A stretch of 64,000 nucleotides of DNA from Fusobacterium sp. Its GTDB lineage: Bacteria; Fusobacteriota; Fusobacteriia; Fusobacteriales; Fusobacteriaceae. The notes under the pieces are model-generated. The model was not told where the DNA came from, searched no databases, and saw only the letters and a list, made by a program, of their open reading frames with translations. This document shows positions 1 through 7,713 of the stretch, one piece after another. The stretch lies in contig NZ_JAWDXO010000008.1 in the NCBI RefSeq assembly GCF_032477075.1, positions 1 through 64,000 of the forward strand, read 5' to 3'. Position 1 is the stretch's first letter, and every line of letters starts with the position of its first letter. A program made the position numbers and the translations under genes.

Positions 1-287
1 CAATCTATTTACTCAGTTTTTTTAACTGATTATTTACACCTATTTATTGTTTGTTGATTTTTTCTTCTCTCTCTATTCTGTTGTTAATGTCCTTTTTTAT
101 TGCTTTTTGATTCCCGCTTTCCTGCGGTACATTGATTATAATACCATAGTTTTAATATTCCGTCAATATTTTTTTTGTTTTTTTTCAAAAAAATTTATTT
201 ATTTATTAAACTCTTTAATTTATCTTTTATATTATTAGATTTTCCTAATTTCAATATCAAATCTATTCCCCAAGATTTCTTTTATTT
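1..287. other. AT-rich intergenic edge, no gene seen
   Basis: This T-rich stretch lies downstream of the dacA stop codon. The only open frame on the plus strand (47-238) encodes a Phe/Tyr/Leu-rich peptide of the kind that arises by chance in T-rich DNA, and no convincing ribosome binding site precedes it. I see no clear terminator hairpin for dacA here. Confidence 0.5.
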
Positions 288-1424
288 TTAAAATATATTT
301 TTTAGAGATATACTCAATTTTACTTCTTCCTTTGTTACAAGTTTTCCAGATTCAACAACATTTCCATCTACCACAATTTTATATTCTCCTAAAGTTTTTC
401 CTGATTCTACTGGAGCAATTACCCCTTTATTTCTTTTTATAGATATTTTTATATCACTGTCTTTATTCAAAATATCTGTAAAATTCTTATCAGGATATAA
501 ATCAGCATATTCTTTATCCCCACTGAATACAGGAACTTTAGCTATAGAAATATTTTCATCAGTAAGTTTTCTAAAATGATAATGCTCATAAAATTCTTCC
601 ATTTGACTTAAAACACTTTCATCTCTTTTTTTATAAGTAGGCCCTCCTACAACAACTGTAAATATCTGCATATCTTCTTTATCACTTAATACAGAAATAT
701 TATATCCTACTTTAGAATGATGTCCTGTTTTAATTCCATATATTCCCTCTTCTCCCAATAAAAGATTTCTATTTTTTATTTTCAATTTTCCATCACGTAT
801 AGTAGTTTCTTTTATAGAAGCTATCTCCATATATTTATTATATTTAGCAGCCTCAAGTGACAATTTGTATATCCCTCTTGCTGTTCCAGCATCCATTCCC
901 TTTTTGGTCATATCACTTGGAAGGCCAGCTGGTGTATAAAACTCCAATTCCTTTTCTAGTCCTAAATCTGTGGATTTCTTATTCATCAATTTTACAAATT
1001 TATCTGCATCACCTTTTCCTATATATTCGGCTATTGCATAAGCTGCATTATTAGCTGAATATATGGCTGTCGCTTTAATTAAATCTTCAAGAGTAAAAAC
1101 ATCTCCCTCTTTCATAGGGATTCTGCTTCCTCCAGTTTGAGCTGATTTCTTACTTACTTTAATTTTATCTTTCATTTTTATGCTGCCTTTTTCTAATTGA
1201 TCAAAAGTTACCATTAAAGTCATCATTTTTGTTAGAGAAGCTAATGGATATTTTTCATCAATATTTTCTGAATAATATATCTTTCCTCTATTATCTCCTA
1301 AAAGCATCGCTTTATATAAAGGTTTTTCTTCTTTCAATGCAACTTCATCTTCAGCTTCTTTAGCAAAAACTGTGGAACTTGCAAGTATAATAGTTAATAA
1401 CAATACATTTAAAATTTTCTTCAT
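288..1424 (-). CDS. dacA: D-alanyl-D-alanine carboxypeptidase (penicillin-binding protein 5/6 type)
   Basis: A peptidase S11 family enzyme that trims the terminal D-Ala from peptidoglycan stem peptides outside the cytoplasmic membrane. An N-terminal signal peptide (about residues 1-21, ending VFA) is visible. The three penicillin-binding motifs are present in order: SLTK with nucleophile Ser63 and Lys66, SAN at 123-125, and KTG in GIKTGHH near residue 232. The C-terminal ~100 residues fit the PBP5 C-terminal beta domain. The length of 378 aa is normal. The gene stands alone behind the nifSU terminator with a CAGGAGATG-like ribosome binding site, so it either has a promoter within nifU or depends on read-through. 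The family call is secure; the physiological substrate is inferred. Confidence 0.93.
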   Translation of the reverse strand: MKKILNVLLLTIILASSTVFAKEAEDEVALKEEKPLYKAMLLGDNRGKIYYSENIDEKYPLASLTKMMTLMVTFDQLEKGSIKMKDKIKVSKKSAQTGGSRIPMKEGDVFTLEDLIKATAIYSANNAAYAIAEYIGKGDADKFVKLMNKKSTDLGLEKELEFYTPAGLPSDMTKKGMDAGTARGIYKLSLEAAKYNKYMEIASIKETTIRDGKLKIKNRNLLLGEEGIYGIKTGHHSKVGYNISVLSDKEDMQIFTVVVGGPTYKKRDESVLSQMEEFYEHYHFRKLTDENISIAKVPVFSGDKEYADLYPDKNFTDILNKDSDIKISIKRNKGVIAPVESGKTLGEYKIVVDGNVVESGKLVTKEEVKLSISLKNIF

Positions 1425-1447
1425 TTTGCATCTCCTGTTGTATAAAA

Positions 1448-1490
1448 ATAAGCTTCTGTAAAATTATATCATAAATTTACAGAAGCTTAT
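1448..1490 (-). terminator. Terminator of nifSU
   Basis: A perfect 15-bp inverted repeat (1448-1462 with 1476-1490, arm ATAAGCTTCTGTAAA) with a 13-nt loop. On the minus strand it is followed by TTTTTATAC, a good U-tract. It lies just after the nifU stop codon and before dacA. Confidence 0.85.
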
Positions 1491-1521
1491 ATCAAAATTT
1501 AAATTTTAATTGAGTTATTTT

Positions 1522-1908
1522 CTATTTTTCTTCTTTTTTATCTTTTTTAGAAAGATAATCTTCAATAGCTAATTTAATAGCTTCCTCTGCAAGAACAGAA
1601 CAATGCATTTTTACTGGTGGAAGTCCACCTAATGCATCTACTACTTTTTTATTTGTAAGAGCTAGAGCTTCATCAACAGTTTTTCCCATAATAAGTTCTG
1701 TAGATATTGAAGAGCTAGCTATTGCTGAAGCGCATCCAAAAGTTCTAAACTTAACATCAGTTATTATATTATCTTCTACTTTAATAAATATCTCCATTAT
1801 GTCTCCACATGAAGCATTCCCTACTTTTCCATAACCAGATGGATTTTCAATAACTCCAACATTGTGCGGATTCATAAAATGTTCCATTACTTTTTCTGTA
1901 TATTGCAT
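1522..1908 (-). CDS. nifU: Fe-S cluster assembly scaffold, NifU/IscU N-terminal type
   Basis: A scaffold on which the cysteine desulfurase builds [Fe-S] clusters before transfer to apoproteins. The three conserved cluster-ligand cysteines are visible in NASCGD, TFGCAS and KMHCSVLAEEA. The ORF is a stand-alone IscU-like domain (128 aa) with no NifU C-terminal extension. An ATG exists two codons upstream (1914), but it is only one base from the AAGGAG site. The ATG at 1908 has about 7 nt spacing and gives the usual MQYTEKVMEHF start. It lies directly downstream of nifS, forming a two-gene NIF-type system without IscA or ferredoxin here. Confidence 0.93.
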   Translation of the reverse strand: MQYTEKVMEHFMNPHNVGVIENPSGYGKVGNASCGDIMEIFIKVEDNIITDVKFRTFGCASAIASSSISTELIMGKTVDEALALTNKKVVDALGGLPPVKMHCSVLAEEAIKLAIEDYLSKKDKKEEK

Positions 1909-1919
1909 TTTCATACTCC

Positions 1920-3098
1920 TTATTTACTATTATTTATTTTAAATTCATTCCAAAGAGGAGAGATCGCTCTTAACTTTTCGATCACTTCTACCAGAACTTC
2001 CACTGTATAATCTATTTCTTCTTTTGTATTATATTTTCCTAGACCAAATCTAATAGTTCCATGAGCAAACTCAGGTTCAATCCCCATTGCTAGTAATACA
2101 TGTGAAGCCTGCAGATCATCTGATGAACAAGCTGACCCTGAACTTACTGCTATTCCTTTATAACTTAAACTAAGAAGAATTGACTCCCCTTCAAGATATT
2201 TAAATGTTATGCTTGAAGTTCCTGGAAGTCTTTTCACTCCTTTAGCATTTATTACTATTTCAGGTATTTTTTTTGATACTTCGCTTTCAAAATAATCTCT
2301 TAGTTCTTCCTCTTTTTTAAATTCTTCTGCCATATCTCTATAAGCTATTTCTAAAGCTTTAGCCATTCCAACCATTCCTGGAACATTTGAAGTTCCTGGT
2401 CTTCTTTTTCCTTCTTGACCTCCACCTGTAAGAACTTTTCCAAATCTTACACCATTTCTCCAATAAAGAGCTGCTATTCCTTTAGGACCATAGAATTTAT
2501 GTGCTGAAAAAGAAAGAAGATCAATTCCCATTTCTTTTGGTTTTATATCAACTTTTCCCATCGTCTGAACTGCATCCACATGAAATATAATTTTATTTTC
2601 TTTTGCTATTTTTCCTATTTCTTCTATAGGTTGAAAAGTTCCAACTTCGTTATTAGCATGCATTACAGTTATTAAAATAGTTTCTTCTTTTATCACACTT
2701 TTCAATTCTTCTACATCAATCATTCCATTTTTATCAACATGAAGAATTGTTACTTCATATCCTTCATCTTCAAGATCTTTCAAGGTATTTTTTATAGCTG
2801 GATGCTCTATTGGACTTGCTATTATATGTTTTCCTCTATTTTTATATGCTCTAGCTATTCCTCTAATTGCAAGGTTATCAGATTCACTTCCTGAGGCAGT
2901 AAATATTATCTCATTAGGTTCTGCATCAAGATACTTTGCAATAATTTCTCTTGATTCATTCATAGCCTTATTTGTTTCTTTACCAAAAAGATGCAAACTT
3001 GAAGCATTTCCATAATACTCAGTTAAATAAGGTACCATTGCTTCAAATACTTCATTATCCATCTTTGTTGTTGCATTATTGTCTAGATAAACTCTCAT
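1920..3098 (-). CDS. nifS: Cysteine desulfurase, NifS type
   Basis: A PLP enzyme that removes sulfur from L-cysteine as a persulfide and passes it to the NifU scaffold. Visible landmarks are the N-terminal YLDNNATTKMD, the PLP lysine in SFSAHKFYGPKG, and the catalytic cysteine in the loop VSSGSACSSDD. The short loop SSGSACSS is typical of group I NifS/IscS. Length 392 aa is normal. It is the first gene of the nifSU operon, with ribosome binding site AAGGAG and a strong promoter 40-70 bp upstream. No IscR-like regulator lies next to it. Confidence 0.95.
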   Translation of the reverse strand: MRVYLDNNATTKMDNEVFEAMVPYLTEYYGNASSLHLFGKETNKAMNESREIIAKYLDAEPNEIIFTASGSESDNLAIRGIARAYKNRGKHIIASPIEHPAIKNTLKDLEDEGYEVTILHVDKNGMIDVEELKSVIKEETILITVMHANNEVGTFQPIEEIGKIAKENKIIFHVDAVQTMGKVDIKPKEMGIDLLSFSAHKFYGPKGIAALYWRNGVRFGKVLTGGGQEGKRRPGTSNVPGMVGMAKALEIAYRDMAEEFKKEEELRDYFESEVSKKIPEIVINAKGVKRLPGTSSITFKYLEGESILLSLSYKGIAVSSGSACSSDDLQASHVLLAMGIEPEFAHGTIRFGLGKYNTKEEIDYTVEVLVEVIEKLRAISPLWNEFKINNSK

Positions 3099-3140
3099 AT
3101 TTATCGTCTCCTTGAATTACATTTCTTACTTGTCAACTAT

Positions 3141-3169
3141 GTTATACCATTCTTTATTTATTTTGTCAA
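3141..3169 (-). promoter_or_regulatory. Sigma-70-type promoter of nifSU
   Basis: On the minus strand TTGACA (3164-3169), a 17-nt spacer, then TATAAC (3141-3146), about 40 bp upstream of the nifS start. Only one base departs from full consensus. No obvious Rrf2-type operator was recognised. Confidence 0.75.
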
Positions 3170-3181
3170 GAATTAAAATGA

Positions 3182-3823
3182 TTACTTATCTATATTTTTT
3201 CCATGGTTACAAAACTCTCTTATTTCACATTCACTGCATCTTGGTCTTCTGGCTATACATTTGTCTCTTCCTTGTAATATAAGATAGTGTGAAAAATCTA
3301 TCCAGTCTTTTTTAGGAACTATTTTCATAAGTTCTTGTTCTATTTTTACAGGATCATCATTTTTTACCAACCCAATAAGATTTGATAATCTTTTAACATG
3401 AGTATCTACAGTTATTCCATCTGCCAGACCCCATACTTCTCCTCTTACCACATTGGCTGTTTTTCTTCCCACTCCTGCAAGTTCTATAAGCTTATCCATA
3501 TCTTTTGGTATTTCTCCATTATATTTAGAAAGAAGTTGCTGACTGCATAATTTTATATTTTTAGCTTTATTTCTAAAAAATCCTGTACTTTTTATCATTT
3601 CCTCTATTTTTTCTACTGGAAGAGCTGCAAATTCTTCAGGAGTATTAACTTTTTTATACATTTCTTTTGTAACAATATTTACTCTTACATCTGTACATTG
3701 TGCTGAAAGAATAACGGCTACAAGGAGTTCAAAAGGTGTCTTAAAATTCAAAGCACATTTAGGATCTCCAAATTTTTCATGAAGATTTTCAAGTATTTTT
3801 TTTACTTTTTCTTTTTTAGTCAT
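3182..3823 (-). CDS. nth: Endonuclease III (DNA glycosylase/AP lyase)
   Basis: A base excision repair enzyme for oxidised pyrimidines with AP-lyase activity. The helix-hairpin-helix GVGRKTANVV carries the catalytic lysine, and the catalytic aspartate lies in VDTHVKR. The C-terminal [4Fe-4S] motif is complete: Cys-X6-Cys-X2-Cys-X5-Cys within CIARRPRCSECEIREFC. Length 213 aa matches bacterial Nth. The start overlaps the stop of the upstream acetyltransferase gene by four bases (ATGA), which implies translational coupling in a tyrS-acetyltransferase-nth operon. Confidence 0.95.
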   Translation of the reverse strand: MTKKEKVKKILENLHEKFGDPKCALNFKTPFELLVAVILSAQCTDVRVNIVTKEMYKKVNTPEEFAALPVEKIEEMIKSTGFFRNKAKNIKLCSQQLLSKYNGEIPKDMDKLIELAGVGRKTANVVRGEVWGLADGITVDTHVKRLSNLIGLVKNDDPVKIEQELMKIVPKKDWIDFSHYLILQGRDKCIARRPRCSECEIREFCNHGKNIDK

Positions 3824-4320
3824 AATTTTTCCTCTAAAGCTCTCACTTTCTTCTCAAATAAAATATGTTCAGTTCCATTATATTCTTCATTTTTTTTTCT
3901 TTTAAATCCAATTTTAAGAAATACCTTTTGGGATATCTCATTTTCTTCCAATATGTATGCTGATATTTTTTTTATATTTGGCTTTTCAAAGCAGAGTTCA
4001 TTGATACTATTAACAACAACAGTTTCTGAATATCCCTTTCCTCTTATGCCTTCTATGAGATATACACTTATAATAGCTTCATCTTCATCTAATTCAAATT
4101 TTACAGTTCCTAAAAATTCGCTGCTCAAACTTTCTATGGTATAAAAAAGGTATGTGGGAGAATTAATAACAAAACTATACCATCTTCTATGTGCTTCCCA
4201 CTGATCTTTTTCTTTATCAGGATAGTACTTTTCCACATAATTTAAATGGATATATTTATAAATATCTGGTATATCTTTATCCATCATTTTTCTCAATATT
4301 ATTTCAATCAACAAACTCAC
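3820..4320 (-). CDS. GNAT family N-acetyltransferase
   Basis: A small (166 aa) acetyltransferase of the RimJ/RimL-like GNAT type. The acetyl-CoA-binding segment reads GIRGKGYSETVV, a form of the R/Q-x-x-G-x-G/A motif. The C-terminal part (EENEISQKVFLKIGFKRK) is the usual GNAT beta6-beta7 region. The substrate is unknown. The listed start codon is GTG; an in-frame TTG three codons later lies about 5 nt after AGGTGA and may be the true start. The gene follows tyrS by 6 bases and overlaps nth, so it is co-transcribed with both. Confidence 0.75.
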   Translation of the reverse strand: MSLLIEIILRKMMDKDIPDIYKYIHLNYVEKYYPDKEKDQWEAHRRWYSFVINSPTYLFYTIESLSSEFLGTVKFELDEDEAIISVYLIEGIRGKGYSETVVVNSINELCFEKPNIKKISAYILEENEISQKVFLKIGFKRKKNEEYNGTEHILFEKKVRALEEKL

Positions 4321-4326
4321 CTTTGA

Positions 4327-5547
4327 CTACTTTAAAACTACTTTATGATATTTTTTCTTCCCAATTTTTACAAGAAATTCTCCATCAACAAAAAGATCCT
4401 TGGTTATAGGCATAGCAAAATCAGTTACTTTATTTTCTCCTATATTTAATCCATTCTGCTGAACAAGCCTTCTTCCTTCACTTTTAGTTTTCAATATCCC
4501 TTTTTCCACTAAAAAATCTACAAGCCCAGTTCCTAAGGTATTTTCTTCTATCTCTACTGAAGGGACACTGCTCATATCCTGTCCTCCTCCAAATAAAGCT
4601 TCTGCTGCTGTCTTAGCTTTAAGTGCCTCTTCTTCTCCATGAATCATTTTGGTAATTTCAAAAGCAAGTACCTTTTTAGCTTCATTTATCTCTGCTCCTT
4701 CTAATGCACTCAGTTTTTTTACTTCATCCATTGGAATAAATGTCAATAATGAAAGACATTTTTCAACATCTACATCATCAACATTTCTCCAGTATTGGTA
4801 AAATTCATAAGGAGATGTTTTTTCTGAGTCCAACCATAAAGCTCCCTTTGCAGTTTTACCCATTTTCTTTCCTTCACTATTAGTAAGAAGAGTACATGTC
4901 ATTGCAAAAGCCTGCTTTTGTTCTTTTTTTCTGATAAGTTCTACTCCAGCTATCATATTAGACCATTGGTCATCTCCTCCCAGCTGCATAGTACATCCAT
5001 GTTTTTGATTCAACACAAGAAAATCGTATCCTTGCATAAGCATATAGTTAAATTCAAGAAAAGAAAGTCCAACTTCCATTCTAGATTTAAAACATTCAGC
5101 TGCAAGCATCCTATTTACAGAAAAGTGTGCTCCTATATCTCTTATAAAATCCACATAATTAAGTTTTAGTAACCAGTCTGCATTATTTTCGAGTATAGCT
5201 TTTCCATCTGAAAAATCTATAAATTTCTCCATTTGTTTTTTTATAGATGCTGCATTATGAGCAATAATTTCCTTTGTCATCATAGTTCTCATATCAGTTC
5301 TTCCGCTTGGATCACCTATCATAGCTGTCCCTGCACCTAAAAGAGCTATTGGTCTATGACCATGTTTCTGCATATGAGCCATAAACATCATGGCAATAAA
5401 ATGCCCTACATGAAGACTGTCTGCTGTTGGGTCAAACCCTATATAAAAAGTAACTTTCTCTTTTCCCAGTATTTCTCTTATTTCTTCTTCATGAGTAAAT
5501 TGTTTTAAATATCCACGTCCTACCAGCACATCAAATACGTTTTCCAT
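4327..5547 (-). CDS. tyrS: Tyrosyl-tRNA synthetase
   Basis: A class Ic aminoacyl-tRNA synthetase charging tRNA-Tyr. It has the HIGH-class signature HVGH (residues 46-49) and the KMSKS-class motif in the TyrRS form KMGKT (in GKKMGKTAKG). The C-terminal S4 RNA-binding domain starts near residue 340 (VDFLVEKGILKTKSEGRRLVQQNGLNIG). Length 406 aa is normal. The start has a GGAGG site 5-9 nt upstream. The leader contains a Tyr-rich peptide gene and an attenuator, so expression is predicted to rise when charged tRNA-Tyr is scarce. The downstream acetyltransferase and nth genes would share this control. Confidence 0.96.
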   Translation of the reverse strand: MENVFDVLVGRGYLKQFTHEEEIREILGKEKVTFYIGFDPTADSLHVGHFIAMMFMAHMQKHGHRPIALLGAGTAMIGDPSGRTDMRTMMTKEIIAHNAASIKKQMEKFIDFSDGKAILENNADWLLKLNYVDFIRDIGAHFSVNRMLAAECFKSRMEVGLSFLEFNYMLMQGYDFLVLNQKHGCTMQLGGDDQWSNMIAGVELIRKKEQKQAFAMTCTLLTNSEGKKMGKTAKGALWLDSEKTSPYEFYQYWRNVDDVDVEKCLSLLTFIPMDEVKKLSALEGAEINEAKKVLAFEITKMIHGEEEALKAKTAAEALFGGGQDMSSVPSVEIEENTLGTGLVDFLVEKGILKTKSEGRRLVQQNGLNIGENKVTDFAMPITKDLFVDGEFLVKIGKKKYHKVVLK

Positions 5548-5609
5548 CTCGTCCTCCCTTATTTTTCTATACTATTTTAGCACAAAGCTCTTTATTTTTA
5601 AAGAAAAAT

Positions 5610-5640
5610 AAAAGCCTATTGATTGTATCAATAGGCTTTT
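5610..5640 (-). terminator. Rho-independent terminator/attenuator in the tyrS leader
   Basis: A perfect 14-bp stem (5610-5623 with 5627-5640) with a 3-nt loop. Its minus-strand 3' side runs into TTTTATTTTTC. It lies 63 bp before the tyrS start codon, between the leader peptide and the gene, so it would abort tyrS transcription unless its 5' arm is engaged elsewhere. Confidence 0.88.
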
Positions 5641-5705
5641 CTATCTATTAATACATCCCCTTTACTATATAACTGCATGACAAAAGGGATTTAGTTTCCT
5701 AAATC

Positions 5706-5759
5706 CTAATAGCAGTAATAGTATGAAGATGTTATAAATACATTGCTTTTACTAAACAT
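5706..5759 (-). CDS. Tyr-rich leader peptide of tyrS
   Basis: A 17-codon ORF encoding MFSKSNVFITSSYYYCY, so four of the last five codons specify tyrosine (TAC TAT TAC TGC TAT) just before TAG. It starts at an ATG 6 nt after AGAGG, and a plausible promoter lies about 35 bp upstream. Its position between promoter and terminator ahead of tyrosyl-tRNA synthetase is what a ribosome-stalling sensor of charged tRNA-Tyr requires. It is too short to be called by most gene finders. Confidence 0.85.
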   Translation of the reverse strand: MFSKSNVFITSSYYYCY

Positions 5760-5790
5760 TTTAGACCTCTTTATATTTTCATTTCTTTAA

Positions 5791-5819
5791 ATTTTATCAT
5801 GTTTTTATTATTTTTTCAA
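5791..5819 (-). promoter_or_regulatory. Promoter of the tyrS leader transcript
   Basis: On the minus strand TTGAAA (5814-5819), a 17-nt spacer, then TAAAAT (5791-5796). Transcription would start near 5783, just upstream of the leader peptide's ribosome binding site. It lies downstream of the previous gene's terminator, so the leader is an independent transcript. Confidence 0.6.
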
Positions 5820-5858
5820 ACTTTTATTACCTTGAATTATTTTCTTAAATATAAAAAA

Positions 5859-5880
5859 GAACAGAGATTTCTCTCTGCTC
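5859..5880 (-). terminator. Terminator of the CoA-disulfide reductase gene
   Basis: On the minus strand GAGCAGAGA, loop GAAA, TCTCTGTTC, then TTTTTTAT. It sits a few bases after the stop codon at 5887 and separates this gene from the tyrS leader. Confidence 0.85.
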
Positions 5881-5886
5881 CATTTT

Positions 5887-7533
5887 TTATGATTCTCTTT
5901 TCATGACTTTATTTTTTATTCCTCCAGCTATATTTTTTACTTTATACCCATTCTGAAGTAAAAATCTTGAAGCTAGATATCCTCTCAATCCCACTGCACA
6001 ATATGTCCATATTTCTTTATCTTTAGGAAGTTTTTTCACTTCTTTCCTCAACTCTGAAAGTGATATATTTATACTATTATCAAATATCCCGCTTGGAAGC
6101 TCCATTTCATCTCTTACATCTAAAATAATATGCTTATCTTCTTCATAATTCTCCAAATCCTCAAAAAATATTTGTTCAAACAAACCATCTTCAATATTTT
6201 CTCCTATAAATCCTGCCATATTAGCTGGAGATTTAGCTGATAAAAACGGTGGAGCATATGCTAATTCCAATTCTGTTAAATCATATATTGTTCCCTTAAA
6301 TTTTATCACTGTAGCTATGACATCTATAAACTTATCTGTTCCTTTTATTCCAACTGCCTGTGCACCTAATATCTCTTTATTTTCTTTATTATAAATTACT
6401 TTTATTGACATAGGTGTAGCATTTGGATAATAATTAGCATGATCATTTGGATGTAAATATATTTTTTCATATTTCATCTTTAAATTTTTTATAGTTCTTT
6501 CATTTAGTCCTGTTGAAGCTCCTGTTAATTCAAAAACCTTTATTATTGCTGTTCCTAAACTTCCTTTATATGTCTCATTTCTTCCAGCAATATTTCCTGC
6601 TGCTATTCTTCCTTGTCTATTGGCTGGCCCAGCTAATGGAATTGCACTTTTTTCTCCAGTTATATAATTTTTTACTAATATACTATCTCCAGCTGCATAT
6701 ATTCCTTTTATATTAGTTTCCAAATTATCATTTACCAGTATATGCCCTTTTGTTCCCAACTGTATTCCAGAATCTTTTAGAAAAGCTGTATCTGGAACCA
6801 CTCCTATTGAAAAAATCACTATGTCGCTTTCCACTTTTTCTCCATCTTCAAGATGTATAAATATTTTTTCATTTTTTTCTTCAAACTCAACAACTTTTTT
6901 GTTTGTCATTAAATTTATTTTATTTAAAACAAGTTCAATTTCTAAAAAATTTGCCATTTCACTATCAAATGGTGTTAATATATTGGGAGCTGCTTCTATA
7001 AGTGTAGTATTTATTCCTATATGCTGAAGATTTTCAGCAGTTTCAACTCCCACATATCCTCCTCCTACAACTACTGCATTTTTTATTCCTTGAACTGTTA
7101 CTTCCCTTTTTATTTTGTCCATATCATTTATATTTCTTAAAGTATATATTTTTTTATTATTAATTCCTTTTATTGGTGGAAGCATTGGTTTTGCTCCAGG
7201 AGCTAAAACCATATAATCAAAATTTTCCTCATATTCCTCTCCTGTATTTTTTCTGATTTTAGCTATTTTATTGTTGCTGTCTATAGATATAACTTCACTA
7301 TTTATTCTTACATCTAAATTGAATCTATTTTTTAATTTTTCTGGTGTCTGAACCAGTAGACTGTCTCTATTCTCAATAATATTTCCTATGTGATATGGAA
7401 GCCCACAGTTAGCAAAAGAAACATATTCTCCTTTTTCAAAAATTATTATTTCCAAGTTTTCATCTAAACGTCTTAATCTTGTTGCAGCAGAAGCTCCTCC
7501 AGCTACTCCACCTACTATTAATACTTTTTTCAT
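5887..7533 (-). CDS. cdr: CoA-disulfide reductase-rhodanese fusion (FAD-dependent)
   Basis: A two-domain flavoprotein related to NADH oxidase. The N-terminal FAD site reads IVGGVAGGASAATRLRR, and the NAD(P)H site contains AVVVGGGYVGVETAENL. Starting at 7533, the redox-active cysteine in SFANCGLPYHIGN falls at residue 43, the position of the catalytic Cys in known CoA-disulfide reductases. A C-terminal rhodanese domain (~460-548) has its active cysteine in WTYCAVGLRGY. The upstream in-frame ATG (7548) lies within the GGAGGG ribosome binding site, so 7533 is the better start. Likely role: keeping CoA or persulfide pools reduced, which fits the neighbouring sulfide-producing lyases. NADH:polysulfide reductase activity is an alternative. 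Confidence 0.88.
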   Translation of the reverse strand: MKKVLIVGGVAGGASAATRLRRLDENLEIIIFEKGEYVSFANCGLPYHIGNIIENRDSLLVQTPEKLKNRFNLDVRINSEVISIDSNNKIAKIRKNTGEEYEENFDYMVLAPGAKPMLPPIKGINNKKIYTLRNINDMDKIKREVTVQGIKNAVVVGGGYVGVETAENLQHIGINTTLIEAAPNILTPFDSEMANFLEIELVLNKINLMTNKKVVEFEEKNEKIFIHLEDGEKVESDIVIFSIGVVPDTAFLKDSGIQLGTKGHILVNDNLETNIKGIYAAGDSILVKNYITGEKSAIPLAGPANRQGRIAAGNIAGRNETYKGSLGTAIIKVFELTGASTGLNERTIKNLKMKYEKIYLHPNDHANYYPNATPMSIKVIYNKENKEILGAQAVGIKGTDKFIDVIATVIKFKGTIYDLTELELAYAPPFLSAKSPANMAGFIGENIEDGLFEQIFFEDLENYEEDKHIILDVRDEMELPSGIFDNSINISLSELRKEVKKLPKDKEIWTYCAVGLRGYLASRFLLQNGYKVKNIAGGIKNKVMKRES

Positions 7534-7573
7534 TTTTATACCCTCCATGCCTTATGCCTTGATTCATAGATAA

Positions 7574-7602
7574 ATTATAAGAAAAATCCTAATCATTGTA
7601 AA
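7574..7602 (-). promoter_or_regulatory. Promoter of the CoA-disulfide reductase gene
   Basis: On the minus strand TTTACA (7597-7602), a 17-nt spacer, then a consensus TATAAT (7574-7579), about 40 bp upstream of the start codon. Confidence 0.7.
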
Positions 7603-7631
7603 GAAAAGTATTTTCATATTTATACAGTAAA

Positions 7632-7679
7632 AAGCACATCTGTAAATATTGTTTTTATTCAATATTATTAGATGTGCTT
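7632..7679 (-). terminator. Terminator of the patB-nhaC-megL operon
   Basis: Arms AAGCACATCT (7632-7641) and AGATGTGCTT (7670-7679) enclose a second inner stem AATATTG/CAATATT. On the minus strand a short U-tract (TTTTTACTG) follows. It lies just beyond megL. Confidence 0.8.
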
Positions 7680-7713
7680 AATTTCTTTCTGTTACTTTTT
7701 CATTATTTTATGC

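Larger units (their letters stand above)
5610..5783 (-). promoter_or_regulatory. Tyrosine-responsive ribosome-mediated attenuator of tyrS
   Basis: Reading the minus strand, segment 1 CTATTA (5712-5707) covers the last Tyr codon and the stop of the leader peptide. Segment 2 ATTAATAG (5652-5645) can pair with segment 1. Segment 3 CTATTGAT (5634-5627) and segment 4 ATCAATAG (5623-5616) are terminator arms. Segment 2 can also pair with segment 3 over all eight bases, with one G-U. A ribosome stalled at the Tyr codons would hide segment 1 and favour pairing 2:3, which prevents the terminator 3:4. Between segments 1 and 2 lies a hairpin with a perfect 8-bp stem and GAAA loop (5706-5687). No T-box consensus (AGGGTGGNACC) is present. 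The pairings are seen directly; the mechanism is inferred from the classical trp-type attenuators. Confidence 0.8.

Noticed and set aside
47..238. 63-residue Phe/Tyr-rich ORF at the window start
   Set aside because: Composition reflects T-rich DNA, there is no convincing ribosome binding site, and no family resemblance.
5610..5783. T-box riboswitch before tyrS
   Set aside because: The conserved T-box sequence AGGGTGGNACC and the specifier-loop layout are absent; the Tyr-rich leader peptide explains the terminator better.
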